A stretch of 64,000 bases of DNA from Polyangiaceae bacterium (GCA_020633205.1 JACKEB010000010.1:62001-126000), one strand, 5' to 3'; counted from the first letter of the stretch, positions 46,423 to 55,264 are shown. The notes: a model not told the origin generated them from the letters alone. Program-made: numbers and translations.

Positions 46423-46812
46423 CAGCCTACGTCCACTCTTCTCGATTCGTCACACTGTCTCGACGCACTGTCTCGACGCACTGTTTCATCACACTGCCTC
46501 GACGCACCGCCCAGCCGCGGCGGGCAAGCGCCGTGAAGCGCGGTGCCGCCTCCCCCCCGAACCCAAGTCCCGGGCCGAGCAGAAGGTGCTAGATACTGCC
46601 AGCATCCCGATGCTGCGCAAGTCGTATGTCACCTGAGGAGCGGGACACATACGGCTCAAATTCGCCGCACCAGCTCTCCTCGCGCAACTCGTCGCCGTTT
46701 CCACAAGGCAACAAACGAACGCCCGATCGGAACACCGTGGAACTCGAAGCTGGGGCGCAACTGACGCTCCGCGACGCAGCACTCGAGTGGCGTCAGGACA
46801 GGTCAGCGCTAC
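46423..46812. other. Intergenic region between paralogous lipoprotein gene and DUF2378-like gene
   Basis: About 390 bases. It holds the 13-bp tandem repeat at 46453-46504. Near the lipoprotein end there is an inverted repeat CTGACGC (46761-46767) and GCGTCAG (46790-46796), enclosing a perfect palindrome CACTCGAGTG (46780-46789). This could be a terminator for the lipoprotein gene. No convincing gene is seen. Confidence 0.6.
46453..46504. repeat. 13-bp tandem repeat, four copies, upstream of the DUF2378-like gene
   Basis: Four head-to-tail units: CACTGTCTCGACG twice (46453-46478), the variant CACTGTTTCATCA (46479-46491), and CACTGCCTCGACG (46492-46504). It lies 31 to 82 bases upstream of the ATG at 46422 on the minus strand, where a promoter or operator would be expected. 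Confidence 0.85.
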
Positions 46813-47229
46813 TTACTTGCACGAGGACGGCATCTGCGCGCCCTTGAGGGCGCCGCGGATCGCCCCAATGATGGTGCCGCTGCCCTGCCCTTGGGCCACC
46901 ATCGAGTAGCAAACGGCCGCGGCTTGGCTCATGTAGACGTTGTTCGGCGGAGGCGCGCTCTTCGCGTTCTGCGCCAGAGCGGCGCAACACGTCTTCAAAC
47001 CCGAAGCCGGAGCGGGACCGCCTTTGGCCTTCTTGGCGGCGTCCGCGTCGGCATCGACGCCCGCGTCTTCAGCCTCGAGCTGGAGGGACGTTGAGGGCGC
47101 CGGGTCGGCAGTGGCCTCCGGCAACGGCGGCGGCGGCTCGTCCTTGTTTGGACAGCCCGGTAAGAACAACCCCACGATGGAGACGAAGCCTAGGACTGCA
47201 GGGACCGCTAGTTGCTGCTTGGCTCTCAT
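46813..47229 (-). CDS. Small Cys-containing lipoprotein, paralog 2
   Basis: 138 residues. The signal ends in a Cys (GLFLPGC), followed by PNKDEPPPPLPEA, an acidic DAGVDADADAAKKA linker and a C-terminal domain with CCAALAQNAKSAPPP and NNVYMSQAAAVCYSMV, ending MPSSCK. Four C-terminal Cys (two adjacent) probably form disulfides in the periplasm or at the surface. It is a tandem duplicate of the gene at 47298-47720, 68 bases away on the same strand, with a highly conserved C-terminal domain. No family is recognised. Confidence 0.85.
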   Translation of the reverse strand: MRAKQQLAVPAVLGFVSIVGLFLPGCPNKDEPPPPLPEATADPAPSTSLQLEAEDAGVDADADAAKKAKGGPAPASGLKTCCAALAQNAKSAPPPNNVYMSQAAAVCYSMVAQGQGSGTIIGAIRGALKGAQMPSSCK

Positions 47230-47297
47230 GCTTCGTCTCCCCTACCCCCGCCGCACGCTAGCGCGAAGGAATCACGACCAAAGATTCCGCGTGGATA

Positions 47298-47720
47298 TCA
47301 GCGACAGGAAGAGGGCATGTTCGCGCCCTTCAACGCACCACGGATCGCGCCGAGGATGGTGCCGCTGCCTTGGCCCTGAGCAACCATCGAGTAACAGACC
47401 GCAGCGGCCTGGCTCATGTAGACGTTGTTCGGCGGAGGTGCGCTCTTCGCGTTCTGAGCGAGCGCAGCGCAGCAGTTTTTCAGGCTCGAGGCTGGCACGC
47501 CCTTGCCAACGACCTTCTTGCCAGCGTCCGCGTCCGCGTCCACGCCAGCATCCTCTTCCTCGAGGGTCAGCGTCTTCACCTCGGTCGGCTCGGGCGCGGC
47601 GGAGGGCAAGGGAGGCGGCGGCTCGTCCTTTTTGCAGCCGGGGACGATGAGAGCGCCCGCGGGGATCAACAGCCCGAGCATCACCGGGATCATCACGCGC
47701 TTGTTCGATTTGGCTTTCAT
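47298..47720 (-). CDS. Small Cys-containing lipoprotein, paralog 1
   Basis: 140 residues from the ATG at 47720, supported by a strong AGGAG ribosome-binding site just upstream; the frame is open to 47792 without conserved sequence. The signal ends ALIVPGC, followed by KKDEPPPPLPSAAP, an acidic linker (EEEDAGVDADADAG) and the same C-terminal domain as the neighbour, differing in only a few residues (SSLKN for SGLKT, ANMPSSCR for AQMPSSCK). A 47-base stretch within it (47410-47456) matches the paralog at 46 of 47 bases, pointing to recent duplication or gene conversion. Function unknown; probably a surface lipoprotein. Confidence 0.87.
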   Translation of the reverse strand: MKAKSNKRVMIPVMLGLLIPAGALIVPGCKKDEPPPPLPSAAPEPTEVKTLTLEEEDAGVDADADAGKKVVGKGVPASSLKNCCAALAQNAKSAPPPNNVYMSQAAAVCYSMVAQGQGSGTILGAIRGALKGANMPSSCR

Positions 47721-48084
47721 TCTGTCGTCTCCTAGCACTTCGGACCCAGCGGGCGTGGCCTGGCTGGTGGCGGCGCTGAGTGGGCCCCACACTAGTTCAG
47801 TCCCGGAGCAATTGCCCCGTGTTTTCGCGCCTCACGGTAGCGAAAACCTCAAGTTCTACGTCTATGCCGGGCCGTTTACTGAAGTCTTTGTGCTCGCTCT
47901 GCTTAGGGTAGCTGGCTTTCCCTCAAGCCCACAAACCCTCGACAAAGCGCCGTGGATGCAGCGAGACACGAGGCGTCCCCGGGTCGTACGCTTAGACCCC
48001 GCCCGGCGGCCTGCCGTTAAGCACTTTTTTGGCGGCAACCGCCCTGGAGTGTCTCGAAGCGAGGCGAGAGGCCACAAACGGCCG

Positions 48085-48114
48085 GCGGCTCGTACTGTTG
48101 TCAGCACGAGCCGC
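48085..48114 (-). terminator. Hairpin downstream of nrdJ (distal)
   Basis: GCGGCTCGT (48085-48093) and ACGAGCCGC (48106-48114) form a perfect 9-bp stem; the loop can add three more pairs (CTG/CAG). It lies about 50 bases beyond the nrdJ stop on the minus strand. No T-tract follows. Confidence 0.5.
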
Positions 48115-48128
48115 GGGTCGTGGACGCG

Positions 48129-48150
48129 CCGCCCTTGGAACAAGGGGCGG
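48129..48150 (-). terminator. Hairpin immediately downstream of nrdJ
   Basis: CCGCCCTTG and CAAGGGGCGG pair with one bulged G and loop GAA, 13 bases after the nrdJ stop. Together with the next hairpin it forms a tandem stem-loop likely to end or protect the nrdJ transcript. Confidence 0.5.
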
Positions 48151-48163
48151 TGGCCTCAGACGG

Positions 48164-51100
48164 TCAGGAGCAGCCCATCGAGTTGCCGCAGTTCAGGCAC
48201 TTGTAACAAGCGCCGTTGCGGACGGTGATGTGCCCGCAACCGTCACAGACCGGCGCGTCACCCATCATCTCTTCGAGCTGTGCGTCGAGCCCGGTGCTGT
48301 GGCTCTCGCTGGCCGCAGCGGTCGCGGTGGCGGCGGGCAGTGCGCGCGCCTCCTCCTGACGTCGCGTCTCCACCGGATCGGCGATGGATACCGGCTCCTC
48401 TTCCGGAGGCACCTGAGCGAAGTCGTAGCGCTGCAGGTACTCCACGCCGAGCACGCGGAAGATGTAGTCGACGATCGAAGTGGAGAACTTGATGTTCGGG
48501 TGCCCCGACACGACGCCGTGGGGTTCGAAGCGCGTGAAGGTGAATTGCTCCACGTAGGTCTCGAGGGGCACACCGTATTGCAGGCCCACGCTCACGGCCA
48601 TGGCGAAGCAGTTCATCAACGAACGGAAGGCGGCGCCTTCCTTGTGCATGTCGATGAAGATTTCGCCGAGGGAGCCGTCTTCGTACTCGCCCGTGCGGAG
48701 GAACACCTTGTGGCCACCGACGGATGCCTCTTGGGTGAAGCCCGAGCGCTTCTTCGGTAGGCGCACGCGCGTGCCGGTCGGGCGGATTTGCACGACGGGC
48801 TTCGCCGCAACTTCAACCGCCTCTTCCTTTTCCTCTTTCTGATCGCTCGAAGTGGAGAGCGGCTGTGAGGCCTTGCACCCATCGCGGTACAGCGCGACCG
48901 CCTTGAGGCCGAGCTTCCAGCCCTCTTCGTAGATGCGCCGCACGTCGTCCACGCTTGCCTCGTTGGGCAGGTTGACGGTTTTGCTGATCGCACCTGAGAG
49001 GAACGGCTGCGCCGCTGCCATCATCCGGATGTGCGCCATCGGCTCGAGGTAGCGCTCACCCGTGCGGCCGCAGCGGTTCGCGCAGTCGAACACGGGCAGG
49101 TGCTCCGTCTTGAGGTAGGGCGCGCCTTCGATGGTCATGCGTCCAACGATGACGTCTCCCGCCGCCTCAATCTCCTTGGCGGTGAAGCCAAGGTGCTTGA
49201 GCAGGTTGAATCCCGGCTGGCTCATCTTTTCCGCGGTGATATTCAGCCGCTGGTAGGTGTCCTTGCCGAGCACCCAAGGTGAGAACGCCAGATTGAGATC
49301 GAACACGCCCGGGAGCGCGTCTTCCACCTTGCGCAGATCTTGATCGTCGAGGCCCTTCTCCTTGAGAGTCTGACGATTCACGTGGGGCGCGCCGACCAGG
49401 GTGTTGGTGCCGGAGATGTACGCAACGATCTCTTGGACCTCGACCGGGCTGTAGCCCAAGTGCGCGAGCGCGTGGGGCACTGCCTGGTTGACGATCTTGA
49501 AGTAGCCACCGCCAGCGAGCTTCTTGAACTTCACCAGTGCGAAGTCCGGCTCGATGCCCGTGGTGTCGCAATCCATCAAGAGCCCGATGGTTCCCGTAGG
49601 AGCCAGTACCGTGGCCTGAGCATTGCGATAGCCGTGCTGCTCGCCCAGCTTGACCACGCTGTCCCAGTCATCGCACGCGGCGCGCCACAGCTCTTCCGGA
49701 CAGAGGTCGCGGTCGATGCCGTACGCCGCCTCCTGATGCATGCGCATCACGCGCAGCATGGGCTCGCGGTTCTTCGCGTAGCCGTTGAAGGCGCCCTTGC
49801 TGGAAGCCATTTCGGAGCTCACGCGGTAGGCGTGGCCGCAGAGGATGGCCGTCAGTGCGCCGGCGATGGCGCGCCCCTTGTCGGAGTCGTACGGGATGCC
49901 GAGCACCATCAGCAGCGTGCCCAGGTTGGCGTAGCCCAGGCCCAGAGGACGGTAGTCGTGGGAGTTACGCGCGATCTGTTCCGTGGGGTAACTGGAGAGA
50001 TCCACCAGGATCTCTTGGGCCACGAAGAACAGCTCGATGGCGTGCCGGTAGCCGTCGACATCGAAGTGACCGTCCGCGTCGAGGAACTTGGTGAGGTTCA
50101 GCGACGAGAGGTTACACGCCGAGTTGTCGAGGAACATGTACTCGGAGCACGGGTTCGAGGCGTTGATGCGATCCGTGTTCGGGCAGGTGTGCCAGCGATT
50201 GATCGTGGTGTCGTACTGCACGCCCGGGTCGGCGCAGCTCCAGGCGGCATCCGCGATGATATTCCACAGCTCGCCCGCGTCGTAGGTGTCCACCACCTCG
50301 CGCGTGGTACGCGCGCGGGTGTGCCACTTTCCGCCGGTAGTCGCCGCGTGCATGAAGTCGTCGTTCACGCGGATCGAGTTGTTGGAGTTCTGACCGCTGA
50401 CGGTCTTGTAAGCTTCGCCGTTGAAGTCGGACTCGAAGCCCTGGGCGATGAGCGCACGCGCCTTCTTCTCTTCCCGCACCTTCCACTGCACGAAATCGAC
50501 GATCTCGGGGTGGTCCATGTCGAGGCACACCATCTTGGCGGCGCGACGTGTGGTGCCACCGCTCTTGGTCGCACCTGCGGCGCGATCGAGCACCTCGAGG
50601 AAGCTCATCAGGCCGCTCGAGGTGCCACCACCGGAGAGCTTCTCCTGACGACCACGCAGCGCGCTGAAGTTGGTACCCGTTCCGGAGCCGTACTTGAACA
50701 AGCGCGCCTCGTGCTTCACGAGCTCGTAGATGCTCATCAGGTCATCGTCGACCGACTGAATGAAGCACGCCGAGCACTGGGGACGGATGTACGCGTTGGG
50801 CGTCTCTGAGATCGCGTCGACCGTACCTTCTTTCCAGGCCCAGTTCCCTCCGGAACCTTCGATGCCGTACTCGTGGTAGAGCCCGCAGTTGAACCAAACC
50901 GGCGAGTTGAAGGCGCCGTACTGGTTCACCAACAAGAACGTCAGCTCCTGCTCGAACACCTCGGCGTCCTCCGGCGTGGCGAAGTAGCCGCCAAAGCGCT
51001 CACCCGCAACACGGATGGTGTGCGCTACGCGGTGCACGACCTGGCGCACGCTGGTCTCGCCTTGATCCTTTTGACCATGGAGGCCGCTCTTGCGGAAGTA

Positions 51101-51385
51101 CTTGCTGACTACGATGTCGGTCGCCAGCTGAGACCACTCGCGGGGGATCTCTGCACCCTCCATCTTGAAGACCACCGAGCCATCGGGGTTGGTGATCACA
51201 CTCGTACGCCGCTGCCATTCGACCTGGTCGAACGGAGCCACGTCTTGGGTCGTGTAGCGTCGTTTGAATTGAAGCCCTTCGGCAGAGCTCGTGCTCTGCC
51301 CTGCTCCAGGAGTCGAGATCCCTGCGCTCACCTGCTTTGCCCCCGATTCATGCCCCACCATCGATTGCGCCATTTTTGCTCTCAT
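48164..51385 (-). CDS. nrdJ: Class II (B12-dependent) ribonucleotide reductase NrdJ
   Basis: About 1073 residues from the ATG at 51385; the ATG at 51373 is equally likely, since the frame is open upstream to 51475 with no conserved sequence. It reduces ribonucleotides with adenosylcobalamin, independent of oxygen, in the cytosol. Visible features include SPVWFNCGLYHEYG near 160, the NPCSEYMFLDNSACNLSSLNL active-site region, TGTNFSALRG and LAPTGTIGLLMDCDT, and a C-terminal zinc ribbon (CDGCGHITVRNGACYKCLNCG) that feeds reducing power. Length is normal for NrdJ. It is transcribed alone after a long upstream region; I see no B12 riboswitch there. Confidence 0.95.
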   Translation of the reverse strand: MRAKMAQSMVGHESGAKQVSAGISTPGAGQSTSSAEGLQFKRRYTTQDVAPFDQVEWQRRTSVITNPDGSVVFKMEGAEIPREWSQLATDIVVSKYFRKSGLHGQKDQGETSVRQVVHRVAHTIRVAGERFGGYFATPEDAEVFEQELTFLLVNQYGAFNSPVWFNCGLYHEYGIEGSGGNWAWKEGTVDAISETPNAYIRPQCSACFIQSVDDDLMSIYELVKHEARLFKYGSGTGTNFSALRGRQEKLSGGGTSSGLMSFLEVLDRAAGATKSGGTTRRAAKMVCLDMDHPEIVDFVQWKVREEKKARALIAQGFESDFNGEAYKTVSGQNSNNSIRVNDDFMHAATTGGKWHTRARTTREVVDTYDAGELWNIIADAAWSCADPGVQYDTTINRWHTCPNTDRINASNPCSEYMFLDNSACNLSSLNLTKFLDADGHFDVDGYRHAIELFFVAQEILVDLSSYPTEQIARNSHDYRPLGLGYANLGTLLMVLGIPYDSDKGRAIAGALTAILCGHAYRVSSEMASSKGAFNGYAKNREPMLRVMRMHQEAAYGIDRDLCPEELWRAACDDWDSVVKLGEQHGYRNAQATVLAPTGTIGLLMDCDTTGIEPDFALVKFKKLAGGGYFKIVNQAVPHALAHLGYSPVEVQEIVAYISGTNTLVGAPHVNRQTLKEKGLDDQDLRKVEDALPGVFDLNLAFSPWVLGKDTYQRLNITAEKMSQPGFNLLKHLGFTAKEIEAAGDVIVGRMTIEGAPYLKTEHLPVFDCANRCGRTGERYLEPMAHIRMMAAAQPFLSGAISKTVNLPNEASVDDVRRIYEEGWKLGLKAVALYRDGCKASQPLSTSSDQKEEKEEAVEVAAKPVVQIRPTGTRVRLPKKRSGFTQEASVGGHKVFLRTGEYEDGSLGEIFIDMHKEGAAFRSLMNCFAMAVSVGLQYGVPLETYVEQFTFTRFEPHGVVSGHPNIKFSTSIVDYIFRVLGVEYLQRYDFAQVPPEEEPVSIADPVETRRQEEARALPAATATAAASESHSTGLDAQLEEMMGDAPVCDGCGHITVRNGACYKCLNCGNSMGCS

Positions 51386-51873
51386 CCCTTCCATCTCGCG
51401 CCGACCCGCGCGACCTCTTTGTTGCCGCAGCGCTGCTGCGACGTCTGGTCGTGACCAGCACGACCTCAAAACCAATCCCCCAGCGGGGACTCGACGGCTC
51501 GCCCGTTGTGCGAGCGATGCCTGGTTACGCCCCGCTCACGCGAAGCCGCTTTCTTTCCTTGCTCGTCGACCTCGAAACTTCGTCAGCCCGTGGCCGCTGC
51601 GTCACAAAACGAGACCAACGCCAAGCCCAACGGCTCGACGCCACTCCCTATCCCCTCAAACCTTTGGATGACCTACGAGCGCGCCGAAGCGCGTGGAACC
51701 TGCTGGTCCGCTCCGCAACAGAGCACCGCGCCCGCTGAACCCACCACGCCCCCTGAACCCATCCCGCCCGCTGAACCCACAGCACGCAGAGCCGTGTTTC
51801 ACGGCCCTCAGTAGCGTCTGGCTGTTGATTGAGACGAGCATGGTTCTGATGACTTCTGATGTGCGCGTTTGCG

Positions 51874-51941
51874 GTGCCGTGCTTATCGCTGCCGTGCCTA
51901 TTGCGGTGGCCCTGCCTATCGCGGCGGCCCTGCGTCTTGCG
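51874..51941. repeat. Imperfect 15-18-bp tandem repeats upstream of nrdJ
   Basis: Four degenerate units of the form GCCGTGCCTATTGCG / GTGGCCCTGCCTATCGCG / GCGGCCCTGCGTCTTGCG follow each other. They lie in a noncoding stretch upstream of nrdJ and are too diverged to call simple slippage. Confidence 0.6.
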
Positions 51942-52240
51942 GTGACGCGCGGGGCATTGAGTTACTCGACTTGGATACTGTCCAAGCCAGTGAACCAAGG
52001 TGTCAGCCTTCCGACCTGGGCAGGCTTGTGAGCACTCGAGTGCTCCCGAATCGCTCACACTCCTGGAAGACCGGGACGGAGAACCTGTGCAGCGCTCCAT
52101 TTGACTAGCTGCGCAGAGTTCCAGTCTTTGGGCCGGTACTGATCCTTTGATGCACTGATCTTATGATTCGTGACGCGCTGGGCGCCAAAGCCTCAAGCCG
52201 CTGATGCTGTACCCGTGAGCAGGGAAGAACATTCAGTGAG

Positions 52241-52279
52241 CGCCTTGAATACCCCAACCCCTTGGGGTGCGTCCAGGCG
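52241..52279. other. Nested hairpin, possible structured RNA or terminator upstream of nrdJ
   Basis: The inner stem ACCCCAA/TTGGGGT (52251-52257 and 52262-52268, loop CCCC) is nested in an outer CGCCT/AGGCG pair (52241-52245 and 52275-52279). A further CCCAG/CTGGG hairpin follows near 52288-52300. It could be a terminator or a small structured RNA; the sequence alone does not decide. Confidence 0.35.
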
Positions 52280-52525
52280 AAAAACCCAGCATCTGGGGGT
52301 CCACCGGATGTGCACACCTAGTCCCAGCCCTGCTTACCCACAGACGGAACATCGCCGGAACCTGAACTTCCGCAGCCCTGAACACAAGTTACGCTAAGGT
52401 GTTCAACAACGTGTTCACAGGTTGGGCCCAGAATATTTTTTAGCGCGTTGGGCGAGGACAGCGGTCAGCTGTTCGGCACACAGGGGTCAGGCTCCCACAG
52501 CGACGCAAGGTGCAAGGTAAGGGTC

Positions 52526-53086
52526 ATGGGAGCGAGCGGCTGGGATCGAGTACTGGGGTTTGCCCTGTTGGTCGCCGCCCTCGCCCATGACGGCGTCGCG
52601 CTTCGGGAAGGACGCGCTGCAGACTGCTGTTGGGTCTGCAACGTCTCGGCGTTGGTCCTGGCCCTGGGCTGGGTCACGCGCAGGCCACAGCTGTGCGCAG
52701 CAGGCGGGATCTGGCTCCTGCCAGGCACTATCGTGTGGCTGAGTGACGTTTGGCTGGCGAACTCGAACATCATCCCCACGTCCTACGCAGTCCATTTGGG
52801 AGGCAGCGCCCTCGCCCTGCTCGCCCCACGGCGCATCGGAAGCGCCCCGAAAGGCTGGCTCTGGGCGCTTGGTTTGTTGGGATTTTGCGTGGTTTTTTCA
52901 CGTTTCTTTCTCTCCGCAGCTGCCAACGTCAACGCTGCGCACCACATCCCAAAGGGCTGGGAGTTGCTCGGCTCCACGCGTCTGCAGTTCGTGATCAGTG
53001 CGACCGCGTTGTCTCTCGTCAGCGCGCTGTTGCTTGGGTTCGGGCTCGAGCGCCTGGGGCGGAGTTCAGGTTCCAGTCAGCCGTGA
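52526..53086 (+). CDS. Small polytopic membrane protein, unknown function
   Basis: 186 residues from the ATG at 52526, preceded by a purine-rich AAGGTAAGGG; the frame is open to 52448 without conserved sequence. Five to six TM helices are visible (VLGFALLVAALAHDGVAL, ALVLALGWVT, AAGGIWLLPGTIVWLSDVWLA, WLWALGLLGFCVVFSRFFL, ATALSLVSALLLGFGL). A Cys pair sits at DCCWVC between helices. It ends with a short basic tail. It is alone and points toward the downstream kinase gene, 351 bases away. No family is recognised. Confidence 0.7.
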   Translation: MGASGWDRVLGFALLVAALAHDGVALREGRAADCCWVCNVSALVLALGWVTRRPQLCAAGGIWLLPGTIVWLSDVWLANSNIIPTSYAVHLGGSALALLAPRRIGSAPKGWLWALGLLGFCVVFSRFFLSAAANVNAAHHIPKGWELLGSTRLQFVISATALSLVSALLLGFGLERLGRSSGSSQP

Positions 53087-53437
53087 TTGTTTCCCTGCGG
53101 CAGTATTGTTTCTACACCGCAAAGAAGCGGCAACGGAACCGGGCGCGCTGACTCGAACGGACGACCGAATCCAGCTGCTGACTGCAAGGTCAACTCCGCA
53201 CTATATGTCTGTCCCGAAGTGTTTCGTGGAGGCTTCCGCCGTGCGTCGGTTCGAAGCGCGAATCCCCAGGTAAACGCCCGCGCCTCACACGTCGCCCGAG
53301 GGGGCGTGAAGCGAGATGAGACGCTGGCTTGCGCCGAGGGTGGTTGCCCATCGCACCTCTCCGGGCGCGAGACCTCAGATCGACGGTGCTCATCTTGTGC
53401 GACGGCCCGCCGTCTGCAACGCTGAGTCATTCAGCTG
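53087..53437. other. Intergenic region upstream of second Ser/Thr kinase
   Basis: About 351 bases with no gene I can support and no strong hairpin. It must contain the kinase promoter, but no box is recognisable. Confidence 0.5.
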
Positions 53438-55165
53438 ATGCAGACGCTTGGGGAAATCCAACCTGGTCAGACCCTCGGTCGCTACGAGTTCCTGGTGCCC
53501 ATCGCACAAGGGGGCATGGCCGCCGTATGGGCAGCGCGCTTGCATGGGACGCGTGGTTTTTCGAAGACGGTCGCCATCAAGACCATGCTGCCGACGATCA
53601 GTGATGATCCGATGTTCGAGCAGATGTTCTTGGATGAAGCCACCATCGCTTCGAACATCCGTCACCCGAACGTCGTACAGATCCAGGACCTCGGTGAGCA
53701 GAACGACATCCTCTACCTCGTGATGGAGTGGGTCGACGGCGAACCGCTCAGTGCGATCCGGCGCGCCGCCGCAAAGGAAGGCGGAATCCCACGCAACATC
53801 GCGGTGCGTATCGTGGCGGACGCTTGCGCAGGGTTGCACGCGGCGCACGAGCTCAAGGACGAAACGGGCGAGCCTCTAGGCCTGGTTCATCGCGACATTT
53901 CCCCACAGAATATCCTGCTCACCTTCGACGGGCAGGTAAAGATCGTCGACTTCGGTGTTGCAAAGGCCGCTGGGCGCAGTGCCGCGGAGACCAACGCAGG
54001 TCAGATCAAGGGGAAGCCCCCCTACATGAGCCCGGAGCAGGCGCTGGGCGAGGAAATCGATCGTCGGACGGACCTGTTCGCCCTCGGCATCATCCTCTAC
54101 CAGCTGACCACCGGCAAGCATCCTTTCCGCGGGGAAAGTGATGTGATCACGCTGCAGAACATCGTTTCCGATCGACCGATCGTCGCGCCCCGAGCGTTCG
54201 ACAAGGACTACCCTCGCCCCCTCGAGACGGTAGTGATGAAGGCCCTCGCGCGGGACCCCAACGAGCGCTACCAGACGGCGGCAGAGTTCGAAGCCGCGCT
54301 CGACCGCGTTTTTCCGCCTAATATGCCGCGCGTGAGGGCCGACGATGTCGGCAAGTTCATCACCGGGCTCCTGGGGGAGCGCGGTGAAAAGCGCCGCGAG
54401 GCGCTGCGCGAAGCGATCAAGCAAGCGGACGAGCGAGCGCTGAACAACCAGGAGCGCCTCCAGATGCGCTCGATGCCCGATCTGCTCAGCCAGGTCTCCC
54501 TACCTCGTGTGAGTCGCCCTTCGGACGGCGACTCTGTCCCGCCATCGCAGGGCACCTTGGTCGATACGATGACCGTGCAGCTGTCGACACACGCCGGCCT
54601 GCAATCGAGCAGCGGGCTCGGCAGCGCACACCCAAGCAGCGGACACATCAGCAGCCTGCCTCCGCCTCCCAGCGGGGAGTATGGCCTCGCGCATGGTACT
54701 CCGTACGGAACCGAAACCGCCGCGCCCGCCATCAAGCCGAAGAAGTCTGGCGCGGGCTTGGTGCTCGGGCTGTTGCTCGGCCTTGCGGTGTTGGGCGGCG
54801 GCGCCGCGTTCGCCGTCATGAAGCTGCAGCCAAAGGCCGAGGCGCCGCAGACCGCAGTGGCTAACACCGCCGAGACGGCGCCCACCACCGCAGAAACGGG
54901 CACCGCTCCGGAAGCGGAGACGGTCGCTCCCGACCCGGCGGCGCCTCCGGGTGAGGACGCTGGCGCGACCCTGAGCGCTGACGAGCTGGAGAAAGAGACG
55001 AAACCAGCCAACGCGGGCGGCCAAGCGCCACACGCTGGTGGCGTGGGCAAGGTCAAGCCCGGTCCAGCCGCAACCGCCAGCGCAGCCCCGACTGCAACCA
55101 CGAAGCCGAAGCCAACGAGCACCAACGGCTTCGTCCCGCCGCCGGTAACCGACCCAGGCTTCTAG
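53438..55165 (+). CDS. Ser/Thr protein kinase (Hanks type) with one TM helix
   Basis: 575 residues. The kinase domain (about 15-290) has GGMAAVWAA (G-loop), AIKTMLP (Lys), HRDISPQN (catalytic loop with the SPQ variant common in myxobacteria), DFGVAK and MSPEQ. It should be active. After the domain comes a juxtamembrane helix-rich linker (EKRREALREAIKQADERALNNQERLQM), a single TM helix near 443-462 (AGLVLGLLLGLAVLGGGAAFAVM), and an extracytoplasmic Thr/Ala/Pro-rich tail ending VPPPVTDPGF. There is no zinc-finger domain, unlike the kinase at 16995. Standalone gene closed by a strong hairpin. Confidence 0.93.
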   Translation: MQTLGEIQPGQTLGRYEFLVPIAQGGMAAVWAARLHGTRGFSKTVAIKTMLPTISDDPMFEQMFLDEATIASNIRHPNVVQIQDLGEQNDILYLVMEWVDGEPLSAIRRAAAKEGGIPRNIAVRIVADACAGLHAAHELKDETGEPLGLVHRDISPQNILLTFDGQVKIVDFGVAKAAGRSAAETNAGQIKGKPPYMSPEQALGEEIDRRTDLFALGIILYQLTTGKHPFRGESDVITLQNIVSDRPIVAPRAFDKDYPRPLETVVMKALARDPNERYQTAAEFEAALDRVFPPNMPRVRADDVGKFITGLLGERGEKRREALREAIKQADERALNNQERLQMRSMPDLLSQVSLPRVSRPSDGDSVPPSQGTLVDTMTVQLSTHAGLQSSSGLGSAHPSSGHISSLPPPPSGEYGLAHGTPYGTETAAPAIKPKKSGAGLVLGLLLGLAVLGGGAAFAVMKLQPKAEAPQTAVANTAETAPTTAETGTAPEAETVAPDPAAPPGEDAGATLSADELEKETKPANAGGQAPHAGGVGKVKPGPAATASAAPTATTKPKPTSTNGFVPPPVTDPGF

Positions 55166-55190
55166 CTTATCCGCGCGGATCTTCGAACCA

Positions 55191-55233
55191 CGCTCTCGCA
55201 AAACCCCATAGAAGTGAGGGTTTTGCGAGAGCG
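55191..55233. terminator. Strong bidirectional hairpin between kinase and thiL
   Basis: A perfect 16-bp stem (CGCTCTCGCAAAACCC, and GGGTTTTGCGAGAGCG on the other side) with loop CATAGAAGTGA. It begins 26 bases after the kinase stop and about 73 bases before the thiL stop, in convergent position. The T run inside the stem can act as the U-rich tract in either direction. Confidence 0.8.
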
Positions 55234-55264
55234 AGATCTGTTCGAGTTGCGCGCGGGCGCGGTC

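Larger units (their letters stand above)
47721..48163. other. Intergenic region between nrdJ 3' end and paralog 1
   Basis: About 443 bases. It contains an 8-bp inverted repeat GTTTTCGC/GCGAAAAC at 47821-47847 and two hairpins next to the nrdJ stop (separate entries). No convincing gene is present. Confidence 0.55.
51386..52525. other. Long noncoding region upstream of nrdJ with repeats and hairpins
   Basis: About 1140 bases without a convincing gene, although three or four weak frames exist. It contains near-repeats of GCTGAACCCA at 51730-51785 and imperfect 15-18-bp repeats at 51874-51941. It also holds a GC hairpin (ACCCCAA/TTGGGGT) at 52251-52268 flanked by CGCCT/AGGCG, and a slightly AT-richer stretch at 52384-52445. 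It should contain divergent promoters for nrdJ (minus) and the small membrane protein (plus). No B12 box (GCCACTG or its complement) is seen. Confidence 0.6.

Noticed and set aside
49340..50809. 489-codon plus-strand open frame opposite nrdJ
   Set aside because: Antisense of the NrdJ catalytic core; Val/Arg/His-rich without motifs.
51693..52031. 112-codon plus-strand frame upstream of nrdJ
   Set aside because: Made of Pro/Asn/Leu repeats and an 18-bp repeat; no start signal and no family, so treated as repeat DNA.
52320..52430. DnaA-box-like sequences and a replication origin
   Set aside because: Only one near match (TTACCCACA) and a weak second; no dnaA or dnaN nearby and no cluster.
51386..52525. 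Cobalamin riboswitch for nrdJ
   Set aside because: Looked for the GCCACTG B12 box and its complement with a nearby GCAACTG-like element; none was seen.
53130..53180. tRNA-like tract (GACTCGAACGG)
   Set aside because: Resembles a T-arm only loosely; no acceptor stem or anticodon arm can be built around it.
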